DNA from: Ephydatia muelleri | Lineage: Eukaryota; Porifera; Demospongiae; Spongillida; Spongillidae | Reading direction: 5' to 3' | Length of the DNA: 64,000 nucleotides | NCBI GenBank assembly: GCA_013339895.1 | Contig: JABACO010000049.1 | Location: 90,001-154,000, forward strand | In this document: in pieces, positions 33,181 through 43,714 of the stretch | Numbering within the stretch: position 1 is the stretch's first letter | Layout of the letters: the number at the start of each line of letters is the position of its first letter | The notes under the pieces: generated by a model | What the model was told of the DNA's origin: nothing | The model's input: the letters and a program-made list of their open reading frames with translations, nothing else | Databases searched by the model: none | Made by a program: the position numbers and the translations under genes

Positions 33181-33279
33181 GGTGGATGGACTCCACTGAT
33201 GAGGGCATCATTAGGTGGGCATGTCACATGTGTGCAGCTGCTGGTGGATAGGGGTGCACAGATCAACCATCAGGACAAG
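33181..33279 (+). CDS. Ankyrin-repeat exon 5
   Basis: A 99-bp phase 0-0 exon (CTTTACAG acceptor, GTGAGT donor) encoding GGWTPLMRASLGGHVTC...AQINHQDK. First of three tandem 286-bp units. Confidence 0.78.
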
Positions 33280-33466
33280 GTGAGTGTAATTTGAGATCAG
33301 ACCAATGTCTGTTGCTGCTGACACATCCCTGATGTGGAGAGGGCATGTTGTATGTGATCATTGCCCTCATGGCCCTCTGTAACTAGCATAGGGGAGGGCT
33401 GGATATACATGTAGGAGAGTCCATCTAAGCAAGCCATGACATGGGTGCTGTTTTACATCTTTACAG

Positions 33467-33565
33467 GATGGATGGACTCCACTGATGAGGGCATCATTAG
33501 GTGGGCATGTCACATGTGTGCAGCTGCTGGTGGATAGGGGTGCACAGATCAACCATCAGGACAAG
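33467..33565 (+). CDS. Ankyrin-repeat exon 6
   Basis: Second tandem copy; encodes DGWTPLMRASLGGHVTC...; phase 0-0; same splice signals. Confidence 0.75.
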
Positions 33566-33752
33566 GTGAGTGTAATTTGAGATCAGACCAATGTCTGTTG
33601 CTGCTGACACATCCCTGATGTGGAGAGGGCATGTTGTATGTGATCATTGCCCTCATGGCCCTCTGTAACTAGCATAGGGGAGGGCTGGATATACATGTAG
33701 GAGAGTCCATCTAAGCAAGCCATGACATGGGTGCTGTTTTACATCTTTACAG

Positions 33753-33851
33753 GATGGATGGACTCCACTGATGAGGGCATCATTAGGTGGGCATGTCACA
33801 TGTGTGCAGCTGCTGGTGGATAGGGGTGCACAGATCAACCATCAGGACAAG
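33753..33851 (+). CDS. Ankyrin-repeat exon 7
   Basis: Third tandem copy; protein identical to exon 6; phase 0-0. Confidence 0.75.
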
Positions 33852-34699
33852 GTGAGTGTAATTTGAGATCAGACCAATGTCTGTTGCTGCTGACACATCC
33901 CTGATGTGGAGAGGGCATGTTGTATGTGATCATTGCCCTCATGGCCCTCTGTAACTAGCATAGGGGAGGGCTGGATATACATGTAGGAGAGTCCATCTAA
34001 GCAAGCCATGACATGGGTGCTGTTTTACATACCGGAGAGAGGGGTGGGGCACAATGTGGAGCATGAGGGCAGATGCCCCTCCCCCCCTCCCTCCCAACCA
34101 GCTATATGACCCACCCACCTGGCTGGTCCCACCTTTGTTTATGCGGTGATTAATTATGATACACTTAGTTCTGACCCTCCCCCCATCCCAATGCCCTTTT
34201 AGAATGACTCTGTGCATAGATATCAGCAGGTTATTGTACTAATTTACATTACATAACTGCATTGCATGGCCGTATATTAAGTGCAGGGTACATTTGTTGG
34301 CTTTTCCATGTTTACTCATACATGTACTACCAGTGTTTATAAATGCAAGAATGGGTTAAAGTTTTTATAATTGAGGTAGTACTAGACAGTATTGTAGACC
34401 AATTGTTGGTTATTATTGTTACTCGTCACATCACTAATGTGCACATGTAAGGCTCTGTCTCCCTTATTGTGGCCACGCCCACATTACTAATTACATTGCA
34501 TGTTGAAGTTCTATGTAATATTAGCGGATCACATGAAACGTTCATAATCATTACGTGTAACCTCTACAGGTATGATGTAAGGCATGTATGTATATCCTCA
34601 ATGGAATACAGTTGATACCTTTAGATCATCTTCCTTGCTGGAAGAAGTGTTTGTGCAACTGGTATGATGTGTGAATTATGTCACTGTTCCTACCACCAG

Positions 34700-34951
34700 G
34701 ATGGTGATACTGCTCTTCATTGGGCTGCAAGGAATGATATTGCCAGCTGTGTAAGAGCACTTCTCTCCCATCCTGGCATTGATATCAACATCAAGAACAA
34801 AAGAGAACAAACAGCCATGATGGTAGCCGGGTACACATGCCTTGGTGTGTTCAATCAAGTGGTGAAGACCTGCAATGAGTTTCCCGTTGATTCCTATGGA
34901 AAGGTTGTGTTGTGTGGAAATTCGGGAGCTGGAAAGAGTACATTGACTCAG
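34700..34951 (+). CDS. Ankyrin plus ROC P-loop exon
   Basis: A 252-bp phase 0-0 exon (acceptor TACCACCAG, donor GTAGGC). It encodes DGDTALHWAARNDI... (one full ankyrin repeat), REQTAMMVAGYTCLG (a terminal ankyrin repeat) and then KVVLCGNSGAGKSTLTQ, a Walker A P-loop. This is the junction between the ankyrin array and the ROC (Ras of complex proteins) GTPase. Repeats here are more diverged than the upstream ones, as expected for an ancestral capping repeat. Confidence 0.85.
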
Positions 34952-37265
34952 GTAGGCTGTTTGGTGTATGGCCTGAGGACCAGAAATCAGGCACTACAGT
35001 AGTACTTCCTACTGTACATGTACATGTATATACTGGTAGCAATATACTCTGTAAGAGTGGGTTCAGAAACATATACATGTATGAGCTGAACTAAACTGTG
35101 TCCTATACTGTCTGATGAATTATTTGTTTACGTTGAATTTCTTCGAACCCTAGTATTACTATGTGATGTAATAATTGAAAGAATACTTTCCTAAAAAGGA
35201 ATTATTTGCTAGTGGGACGCTCTGTAGTAACTACAAGGTCAGACTTGGCCTTAAATCACAAACATTGAAACTTCCGGTTCCAGACAGACAATTAAGCCTC
35301 ATGCAAGCTGTACATAGTCCAGTATATATTCCAATGAACTGTACATGTACATGTAAGTGTATTACTGTTCAGTACATCATTCACAGTGAGAAATGAAAAA
35401 CTTAAGTTAACTAATGTTTCAAATTGTGAATACTTACTGGTTGAAAAACTAGTGATTGGTGGATGTGGATGTTCATTTATTGGGTGTACACTGATAGTAC
35501 AGTGTGTGTACAATCCTCAAAATTTGCTATACAAGCCATTCTGCAGAATGCTTTTTGATATGCATACGTGGTTAACCTTTAAGAGTTTATCCCCATCAAT
35601 ATAATTTGTCCCTTGCTTTTAGTACCACTTGTTCTAATCTCAGAAGTAAAAATATCAACATTGTACTTGTTTTGGTAACTTATTGATGTCATGCAAATCT
35701 GTTAATAAATTGCCATGCATGTGCCTACATATGCACCACCTATACAGCTCACACTGGAGGCTTGGAGGTCATGCGTGCATATGTGTACATGCATATGGAT
35801 TGATGTGTTACCTAGTAATGTTTCCGTATTTTATTGAAGGCTATTGTCAACATTTCAAAGCCAATAACAACAACAACCCGTTTTGTAAAGGTGAGAATAT
35901 TTTATAATGGTCACAGGTCTTCCCTGAGATGACTAAATGTGTCAGTTTGAATATTTGAAGCATTCTGTATGTATGTAGTCCAAATTGATATTTTCTTTGC
36001 TACGTTCTGCAATCATGTGTCATCGTGGCTCAAGATTGTCATACCATCGTGGCGCATGCTCCCCACTAGACTCTGCCATCGATCTGTCCTGCTCAGAAGG
36101 CATTAACGCTTAATGTTTTGTTTTTATGCTCTCATGTTTGTGTACGTAATATATATTACATGTAGTTTGTTTTCTAGTTATCATAATAATGTAGCATGTG
36201 TCCAAATTTATTACCTTTTCAGAATTCTTGTATATCTGGTACAATATCTGTGGGACAATTCTGGTTTAAATTATCGATTGTATTTTTGGAAATGACTGTA
36301 TGCCATGTGCAGTAGGGGACATGAAAATAGTGCTTTGATACAAATGCCAACACAATGAGAGTAAACATGAGCGATATGGTTTCATCAATTGGGTATTGCT
36401 ATCACATTGGATCTGATTGATGCATTCTGGCATGCACTTGCTCGAAAAAGATTATGTGTTTAGTCCCACTGTAGCTCTAGGAGGCATGCAACAATGCAAT
36501 TTACTGTTTTGCACACAGGGTACACCATAATTCATACAAGTCAAGGTACACAAACACAACATTGGAAGTACTGGCGGAAATTGATTGGAACGAAATAATT
36601 TTAAGGAATGCGTTTCACAACGAAAGTATATGTGCTAATACAGCTTCTTTCTAGGAACATAAAACACAAAAGTGATCACTGAAGCGCAGCTAATGTACAT
36701 GCTTACTATGTCAAAGCGTGGGATTTGAACGAAATGATATAAAACCTTTTTCATGTCCCTACTGTTCATTCTACTGCAAATAATTTGTCATATGGAGTTT
36801 AGTACATGTACTCTGTTAGATTCATGACATACTGTGGTGCTTGCTGTATACATGTTCCAGCGAATTTTAGTTCTAGTTCTAAATAAGGAAGGGTACAATG
36901 CCCCTACCATGGGTCTTCAGTACTGCTACTACATGTATGTATCAAAAAATTTGTCTATCCCATCACTAAACTCCAGTTTTGCCTTTTTGTATTCTTGTTG
37001 CATGTCCTTATGCTCATGCCAAACATTTTAGATTGGATTCAGATCTGGTGACTCTGCTGGTGTCCTCCACTAGTTCATCTTCCTTACCTGCAAACACATT
37101 TGTCTTCCTTCACTGAAAACCTCTTGTGCTACTTGTGACAAGTGTTAGGACCATTATTGTTATCGGCACTAGTATCTGTGTGTAGAGTGGAGCCTTCATG
37201 ATCCCTTCAAAGGGTCGATACTTTCTTAACATGGAGTTGTCTTTGACTAATAAAAGAATGTCTAC
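34952..37265. other. Intron sequence, one short exon inside
   Basis: Apart from the proposed 51-nt exon at 35840-35890 nothing was recognised. Confidence 0.5.
35840..35890 (+). CDS. Short ROC exon (proposed)
   Basis: A 51-bp phase 0-0 exon after TTTTATTGAAG and before GTGAGA encodes AIVNISKPITTTTRFVK. Joined to its neighbours it gives STLTQ-A...K-RIFGVHDEVEPLTAG, which restores the expected distance between the P-loop and the switch-I Thr of a ROC domain. The acceptor is weak in pyrimidines, so a different exon in the 6.7-kb intron remains possible. Confidence 0.55.
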
Positions 37266-37555
37266 AGTAAATAAAAACATTCTCTAACGAGAAAGTTGTT
37301 GGTATATAGGATTGACCAATGGTGGTGTAAAAAGCACAGAAACAAGAGTGACAGAAATTTGACTGGAAAATTGAAATAGGCCTATATTTAGCCCATTACT
37401 CAGGCATGTACTGTTATAACGCTAGTGTGCTAAATATAGGCCTATTTCAATTATCCAGTCAAATTTCTGTCACTCTTGTTCTGTGCTTTTTACACCACCA
37501 TTGGTCAATCCTATACACCAACAACTTTCTCGTTAGAGTATGTTTTTATTTACTT
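37266..37555. mobile_element. 290-bp hairpin MITE (AGTAAATAAAAACATTCTC family)
   Basis: Inverted arms of about 125 bp start AGTAAATAAAAACATTCTC and reach in to GGCCTATATTTAGC, around a spacer of about 40 bp. A second copy with the same ends is at 63142-63408. No coding capacity. Confidence 0.85.
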
Positions 37556-37664
37556 ATTTCACAAGTGTTTTCTTCTGTCGTAGTAGCGCTCTTTATACGT
37601 GGTCACAAATTCAATTTTCGAAGGGAGGTTACAAAATTTGATAATTGAAATTATAAATGAGTTT

Positions 37665-38027
37665 TTAATGTACTGTACAGTTCCCTGCCTTGTCCTCTTC
37701 CTCTCCCCCAACCTTGTCTCTGATCTCGGCGGTCTGGTTCCAGCCATGGGAGCCATGTGGGTGGTGGTGGCAGCAGGCGAAGTGGGCACTGGTGCCAATA
37801 TTGGTGCCATGCAGTAGTAGGGCTGGTTCAGATAGCGGTCGCTCCTGCTGCTTCTGCTGGCGGTGGGGGCAGCTCTGCTGCTGCTGCTGGCGTTGGGGGC
37901 AGCTCTGCTGCTGCTGCTGCTGGCGGTGGAGGTAGGGGGGCAGCACTGCATCTAGCAGCCGGGGGGGCAGAGAGCCAGCAGTATGATACCCATGCCCAAC
38001 TAAAATATCATTTTTTTCTAATTTCAA
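37665..38027 (-). CDS. Gln-rich open frame, uncertain
   Basis: 120 codons on the minus strand with two runs of Gln (QQQQQQ, QQQQQ) from a CTG/CAG repeat, and a His-rich stretch. No domain recognised. Antisense frames are also open because of the repeat, so coding is not assured. It may belong with the Lys-rich frame at 38495 in one element. Confidence 0.25.
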   Translation of the reverse strand: MKLEKNDILVGHGYHTAGSLPPRLLDAVLPPYLHRQQQQQQSCPQRQQQQQSCPHRQQKQQERPLSEPALLLHGTNIGTSAHFACCHHHPHGSHGWNQTAEIRDKVGGEEEDKAGNCTVH

Positions 38028-38494
38028 TGCATTTTAACTTCCCGGATAGTTTTTAGCAATGACCCTGCTTTTGCTCTTCGTACACTCAGTGCTTAGAAAC
38101 CAATGCATCTGCAACAATCTTACTTACTGCTGCACGAGCAGAGGGCAGATCTTGTAACAACCTTTTGAGCTAGTAATGGATGAAACTTACAAAAGGCATC
38201 ATTTACTTCCACTATCCCTAAGAATAGTTTTTTCAAGACCCATTATACTCCATTAGTGCATGAGATTTGGGTTCATAGAAGGAGTAGCTATATGGGAGAA
38301 GGATAACCCTTTTACATCAGATTAAGGATGACACCCCAATATTCAATAGACAGGTCACAACGGAGAAAGGACTACTGTACACAACAGTTGGGTCACCATG
38401 CATGCTTTACATGTGAAATGAATGGTTTTGTGCAGATCCCTTACATGCGTGCTGTACACATGTTGCATGCACATCTTCCTATAAATTTTTAATG

Positions 38495-39097
38495 CTAGTG
38501 CAATACAACATGCCATGACATACAGTAGTGGTAGTTCGGTGACCCCTGCGCTACCCGCGTCCTCTGGGCAGCACGTTTAGCCAATCGGACAGCGGGGTCA
38601 TTCCAATACTGATTCCTTTCAGATGCCCTAATGGCAGCTGAATTGTCCTCGTATTTCTGCCTTTTAGCAGCGCAGTTCTCCTCGAGGTCCTCTTGATATC
38701 GCTGCTTTTTAGCAGATTGCTTAGATTCAATATCTGGGTTGTAGCTGTCGCGTACAGCCCGAGCGGCCTTCTTCTTTTCGGGATCGGCCTTGTAGCTGTC
38801 GCGTACAGAGGCCTTCTTCTTTTCGGGATCGGCCGTGTAGCTGTCGCATACAGAGGCCTTCTTCTTTTCGGGATCGGCCTTGTAGCTGTCGCGTACAAAG
38901 GCCTTCTGTTCTGGATCGGCCTTGTAGCTGTCGCGTACAGAGACCTTTTTCTTTTCAGGATCGGCTTTGTAGCTGTCGCGTACAGAGGCCTTCTTTTCGG
39001 GATCGGTCTTGTAGCGCGCTCGGGCTTTAGCCTTGTTTTCTTGTGATAAAATATCGTCTTGCGTTTGAAGGTAGATCGCGAAGGCATTTAACGTCAC
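38495..39097 (-). CDS. Lys-rich protein with tandem YKADPEKKKASVRDS repeats
   Basis: 200 codons. Residues about 28-115 hold six tandem copies of a 16-20-residue unit (S-Y-K-A-D-P-E-K-K-K-A-S-V-R-D), then a diverged basic region with NPDIESKQSAKKQRYQ and QYWNDPAVRLAKRAAQRT. From memory, such DPEKK/KRAAxR N-terminal segments precede the helicase or other domains of some transposon-encoded proteins in sponges and cnidarians. That assignment is an inference; no catalytic domain is present. It lies antisense in an intron of the ANK-ROCO-death gene. The unit is nearly conserved at DNA level, so it behaves as a coding minisatellite. Confidence 0.5.
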   Translation of the reverse strand: MTLNAFAIYLQTQDDILSQENKAKARARYKTDPEKKASVRDSYKADPEKKKVSVRDSYKADPEQKAFVRDSYKADPEKKKASVCDSYTADPEKKKASVRDSYKADPEKKKAARAVRDSYNPDIESKQSAKKQRYQEDLEENCAAKRQKYEDNSAAIRASERNQYWNDPAVRLAKRAAQRTRVAQGSPNYHYCMSWHVVLH

Positions 39098-39301
39098 TAG
39101 CCAAAGTATGGATTAAACTGCGATAATAAATTTCGTGCAGGTTGGAGTACTGCATTAATAACTTCATTAAAACAATAATAAACCAAATAAACTTCTGCAT
39201 ATATAACTTCATACCAATTCCTATATAGAACTTGCTACCGCATTAGTTTCTTTCTAGATGTCTATATGCAGTGGCGGACGGAGGGGGGGGGCACAAGGGG
39301 C

Positions 39302-39333
<32 letters not shown>

Positions 39334-39489
39334 GTTAAATGAATAGATGCTGTCATACGGTCATGATGCGGTCATTCGGTATACACGACTGAAAACGATC
39401 AAATGATTACAATACCGCAGTCAGATATATCACATTGATTATGGTCTCATAAATTAATCACACACAATTTATAATCCTGGGACCATATC

Positions 39490-39594
39490 ATGGCTGCCAT
39501 TGAAGAACAATCTGACGCTAGCGTTAACCAGGTAAAGAAAAGAAAGGCGTCTGTGATTACGGATTTCTTCTGTAATTATAAACGATCAGCGTTG
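39490..39594 (+). pseudogene. hAT transposase N-terminal exon
   Basis: 35 codons, MAAIEEQSDASVNQVKKRKA then ITDFF, ending at a GTAAGT donor. Basic segment followed by ITDFF resembles the N-terminus of ZMYM/hAT-type transposases. With the next transposase exons deleted it has no evident acceptor. Confidence 0.5.
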
Positions 39595-39623
39595 GTAAGT
39601 ATAGTACATGAAGCACAATAATC

Positions 39624-39983
39624 ATGCAGCTCTATTGGTCAGCTGCTTCCAAAGAAAGTCGCCCAAGCAACCTTTTGTCTGCCCTAAGGGCTTGTAGGAA
39701 GCAGCAATTTCCAAACGTTCATACCATCCTTCATATTATGACAGTTTGGCCTCTAACGAGTTGCGAGGCAGAGCGCTCCATCAGTGGACTAAGGAGGCTA
39801 ACAACGTACCTCAGGTCAACAATGACGGGGGAAAGGATGAATGGATTGGCCCTGCTAGCTGTACATAGATGTATCAGCGTTTCTGTGAAGGAAGCAACTG
39901 ATGCTTTTGCAAGCAAACAGCCACGGAGAATGAAGCTTTCCTTCATCTTGGAGGATGCAGCCACTGATGCTACTGATGAATAA
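39624..39983 (+). pseudogene. hAT transposase C-terminal dimerisation domain
   Basis: Contains FPNVHTILHIMTVWPLTSCE, AERSISGLRRLTTYLRSTMT and ERMNGLALLAVH, the hAT dimerisation signature as in ZMYM/P52-rIPK-like transposases. 120 codons, stop at 39981-39983. Fragment only. Confidence 0.8.
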
Positions 39984-40228
39984 TAAAATTATTGTATAGC
40001 GTGTGCAGCGGTGTGAATTAAATTTAATGACTGCATGGGTTTTAAATTATTATTTTTACGTAGTTTTGGAAGGTTTTAAAACGTAAAAACCGTTGGCTTC
40101 TGGGGCTCTGCCCCAGACCCCGATGGGGGAGCTCACAGCGCTCCCCCATACCCCCTAGCTGTGAGTGTTTGGGGTCCCGCCCACAAGTGTGCCCCCCCCC
40201 CCCCTCCTAAATCCTGCGTCCGCCGCTG

Positions 40229-41619
40229 ATATGACCTTAAGGGGCACCGTGCAGGTGAATTCCGAAGCGATTGGTGCTATTGCTATTCTTCATAACCGTT
40301 CGTAACTCAAGTTATACCTTCCTAAGAAAGAAGACGACGATCAAGTATTTGTGTAGGACTGGGCACAAGAAACAAGAATTCGTTTCTCTAATAGCACACC
40401 ATTTTATGAACACCGAACAAACGTAGAACTGTAGATCTTTGAGTTCTCGTTCTATTGCGACAAATAGATAAGCAATCCATTTCTCCGTTGTCCCTCCAGA
40501 CGCGAGTGAAGTTTTTTTAAATGATTTCATCAATCCTCAATCAATCCTATATTGAACCTGCTGCCGCAGGTTCAGATTTCTACAGCATGCATGTGAGACA
40601 TTGGCTATTCCTTCTGCAACATGTATGCCTGTGAGATTCAAGTCGTACGGAAATTTGCCCAGTCCAAATGATACCTCTAAAGTTATGGTTTCCGTTCACC
40701 AAGCACCAAGCGAGTTTTATTCTTGCACTAGTGCTTCCCTAAAAATCCAGCTGAGTTGCACATCAGGCAATCCGCATGGCACACCGCTTCTCCGCTGCAA
40801 TTTGCATGACCATTGGCCTCACGTTCACAAAATGAAAGAGGAGTGCACCTGATGCATGGCCCGCTTTCACAGGGTTCACGTAAGCATCTTAAAGTGTATA
40901 TAGGATGTCCACAAATGGTTTTAATCTCTATAACTCTACACCCATCATAGTTAATAAGCTTATTAAAAGGTTATGCATTGCAATGATCATGCCAATAATA
41001 TTAGTGCAAACGAAATGTTAAGTAATTTTAATATTTATATTAACAAACTAAAATCAAGAACAATAATGTTAATTAATATAAACTAATAATCTGCAACAAA
41101 CTGTACTGTATTATGATTATTAGTCCAAAAGTAAATCAATTATTTCATTGTAACATAAAATTCAAATCAACAAATCAAACTTGATAAACCTCACACAATC
41201 AAGAGGATTAGTAGTTTAATAACTCACTATAAAAATTTAGCTATTTGATTATTAGTAATTGAAATATGTTTGTAATTGTAATCACCAGTTTATTTAGATT
41301 TAATATAGGAATTATAAAGTAATAACTCAGTATGTAAATAATTAACTTGAAAACAGCAGCTAGAAAGTTGCTACTAACCAAAGTGCATGTAGGTTACAAA
41401 TAACCGAAAAATAATATAACCATATGGGCTGGGGATTGTTGCTAATAACCGAAAGTTTCTTTTAAGAGTTTGCTATTAAGCAAATTCTACTATGAGAAAT
41501 TGTGATTCTGAAATCCCACGAAACCATTAACATCTATTAAATCATTCAAATCATGTGGAGAGTAACAGTACCATAGACAATTATTGAGTCAGTGTATGGA
41601 TTATTTATTACTTGTGTAG
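40229..41619. other. AT-rich intron with one unassigned open frame
   Basis: 40601-40852 is open for 83 codons, and the frame stays open somewhat further upstream (to about 40570). It has several Cys and a C-terminal HDHWPHVHKMKEECT segment. No family was recognised with confidence. 40900-41600 is strongly AT-rich without features. Confidence 0.4.
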
Positions 41620-43207
41620 CGCATCTTTGGAGTGCACGATGAGGTAGAACCTCTCACTGCTGGGATCATTCCCCATCAAGTTGACAGTCCCTACAGCAAT
41701 ATGATCATCTATGACTTGGCCGGACATCACCAATACTTCTCCAGCCACTCTGCATGTCTGGAGGCCATCTCCCTCACCAGTCCAGCCATCTTCCTCCTCC
41801 TGCAGGACCTAAGGCATGACCCTGAGGTCATGACTAAGGAGGTGCACTACTGGTCCACAATGATTGATGGCGTGTGCCACAAGTGTCCCCAGCTGTCATC
41901 AGTGATAGTAGTGGGCACACATGCTGACCTGCTAACAGCAAGACAGCTGTCTCAGAAATTAACCCACCTGCGATCATGTGCTGAGATGGCCATTAACCAC
42001 CAAAAATTAGTAAGCATTTTAGCCTTGAACGTTGCGGCCACATATAGCAGAGAGATGGATCAGTTTAAGGACGAGCTGTGCAGAATAAATAAAGATGTAG
42101 TGCATATGTCTCCTTCCATTTCCATGATGTGTCACATGATGATTGCCTTCTTGAAACAGAGGATACCTGATCTTGATGTGGATGCCATATCCCTCTCTGA
42201 CCTTATTGCTTATCTTGCAGCTGATCCGGATAAACTAATTGATCCTGATAGCACCAAAATTGTCCCAATTTTACAGACGTTGTCAGAGAAGGGTTTGATT
42301 CTCTTCATTCCATCTGAAGTGTCACTCAATAGCTGGATAGTCCTTCGCAAAGAGAGCATTCTCAAGAAGGTCAATGGAGCTTTGTTTGCTGATCCATCTC
42401 TCAAAGAGTATATCCATGTAGCTAGCAATACTGGGATAGTACCCAGAGCAGTTATTAAGAAAATATTCCCAGAATACAACGTTGAAATGATAACTCAGTT
42501 TATGATTCACTTTGAGTTGTGTCAAGTAGTAGAGTTATCCCAAGTTGATACAAATATGGAATCTCCCAGCTCAGACCTTGGTCCCCTCCTCTTCTTCCCA
42601 GCTCTCGTCAACGTTGAGAGGCCAAGTAGTGCCACAGTTCCCAATAATAGTTTTGGTTGGTCCATGATTGTCAAGTCTCCAGATCAGTTCTTCACCACAC
42701 GCTGTCTTCATGTCCTTCTTCGTAGACTGCCATCTAAGTTTGCTTTACCTGCAATCTGGGCCACACCCCTACACTCAAATCATTATAAATGCGATGTGTG
42801 GAGCAGGGGTATAAAATGGCTTAATGAGACAGGGGTGACCACCATTGTTGAGATGAGTGAGACATTCCAGTCCCTCACGTTGGCAATGTTCTCCCCTGAC
42901 AGAGAAAGCCATAAGTACGTAGCCTTTGCTCATGCTGTTCTTGCGGTCATTAAGACAGCCTGTCAGGAATTCTGTCCACACTTAGAGGTGTTGGAGCTCA
43001 TCTCCTACCCATCTGAAGCCAGCTCAGACCACTCTGATGATGCAAAGGTACCATTAAAGAAGGCCCTTCCTGAAGGGGTGGAGCTTTCCTCATTAAAGAA
43101 GGCCCTTATTGAAGGAGATAAGCACATTACTGATGTGAATGGTGAGAAGTATGTGGTGATGAAAGTGTGGATGAAGATAGAGCCATATCTTCCATACCTT
43201 GTTGGAG
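41620..43207 (+). CDS. ROC-COR exon of the ANK-ROCO-death gene
   Basis: A 1588-bp exon after GTGTAG and before GTGAGA, open throughout (529 codons plus one base). It opens with RIFGVHDEVEPLTAGI (switch I Thr), then YDLAGHHQY (G3, DxxG) and VVGTHADLL (G4, T-x-x-D form), followed by the COR region (about residues 180-520 of the exon). Together with the P-loop exon it makes a ROCO-type GTPase, probably a cytosolic dimer-regulated switch. Family reference: DAPK1 also carries ankyrin-ROC-COR-death, but preceded by a kinase not seen here. No disablement is visible. Confidence 0.88.
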
Positions 43208-43260
43208 GTGAGAGGTTGGTAGGTATGATTATAAGTATTGACCTGTCTATTGTTTTACAG

Positions 43261-43338
43261 TAAATCCTCCTGTGGTTCCTTCCTCTTCTTCCTTGTCACC
43301 ATCAGATCCAGTAGGCCAAACAGTTTCACAATTGAAAG
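43261..43338 (+). CDS. Linker exon
   Basis: A 78-bp phase 1-1 exon (acceptor TTTTACAG, donor GTTATT) encoding NPPVVPSSSSLSPSDPVG..., a Ser/Pro-rich flexible linker between COR and the death domain. Phases join correctly to both neighbours. The donor is weaker than usual. Confidence 0.65.
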
Positions 43339-43472
43339 GTTATTACATCATTATTATTAAGTTTTATTTCTGTTCTTAAAAATGATGAAGACAATACTCG
43401 AAACCCTAATTTAAGTCATGTATGGTGCGAGTGTAATATGTCTGAGTGCTTTAAAACTTTATTATCTTGCAG

Positions 43473-43526
43473 CACCATCGTCCCAGCTATTGTCAGGATT
43501 GACAAACCACGTTGAGACGTTAGAAG
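43473..43526 (+). CDS. Second linker exon
   Basis: A 54-bp phase 1-1 exon (acceptor TTATCTTGCAG, donor GTCAGT) encoding APSSQLLSGLTNHVETLE. Joins in frame to the death-domain exon. Confidence 0.65.
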
Positions 43527-43714
43527 GTCAGTATAACTGTTGTGCATGCAGGTCACTGTGCATGCTTAGTTGACATCATGATACACTATCATTGCCCCTT
43601 TTCATACTCCTTTGCTGCCATCTCTAAATGATGATGAGTTGCAATATTTGAAAAGTATAGTCATAAAAGGTTGTACCAATTTGTGATCTTCAGCCTGGTT
43701 TCTTATTGATACAG

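Larger units (their letters stand above)
33181..34030. repeat. Three tandem 286-bp exon-intron units
   Basis: Units start at 33181, 33467 and 33753. By eye they are identical apart from the first codon of the first exon; the last unit ends at 34030. Each contains one ankyrin exon plus its following intron. Confidence 0.92.
31771..34310. repeat. Segmental duplication, copy C, with three ankyrin exons
   Basis: Shares landmarks with copies A and B in the same order (gypsy debris, GTCTGGGGAGGAGCCC, CCAGCTATATGACCCACC, ankyrin exon, AAGCAAGCCATGACATGG). Here the exon unit is present three times in tandem. A copy-specific stretch at 32555-32760 has no match in A or B. Confidence 0.8.
39269..40228 (+). 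mobile_element. hAT deletion derivative, 960 bp
   Basis: Ends CAGTGGCGGACGGAGG at left and CCTGCGTCCGCCGCTG at right are imperfect hAT-type inverted termini. ATATG adjoins both ends; a full 8-bp target duplication is not preserved. Inside are a first coding exon (39490-39594) and a C-terminal transposase fragment (39624-39983); the catalytic middle is gone. It contains poly-C tracts at 39307-39333 and 40192-40204. Confidence 0.78.

Noticed and set aside
33181..34030. Regularly spaced repeats resembling a CRISPR array
   Set aside because: The 'repeat' and 'spacer' are both conserved between units; they are a duplicated exon and its intron in a eukaryotic gene.
37690..38056. Plus-strand Gly/Ala-rich protein with GGGGS units
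   Set aside because: Arises from the GCTG repeat; no start context, splice signals or domain.
38693..39046. Plus-strand hydrophobic repeat protein
   Set aside because: It is the antisense shadow of the Lys-rich repeat; the DPEKK pattern on the minus strand is the more natural coding frame.
40570..40854. A Rel-homology-like segment (RRFRF...CE, PHVHKMKEECT)
   Set aside because: Spacing of the DNA-contact motif is off by a residue and no further conserved blocks follow; the resemblance is too thin.
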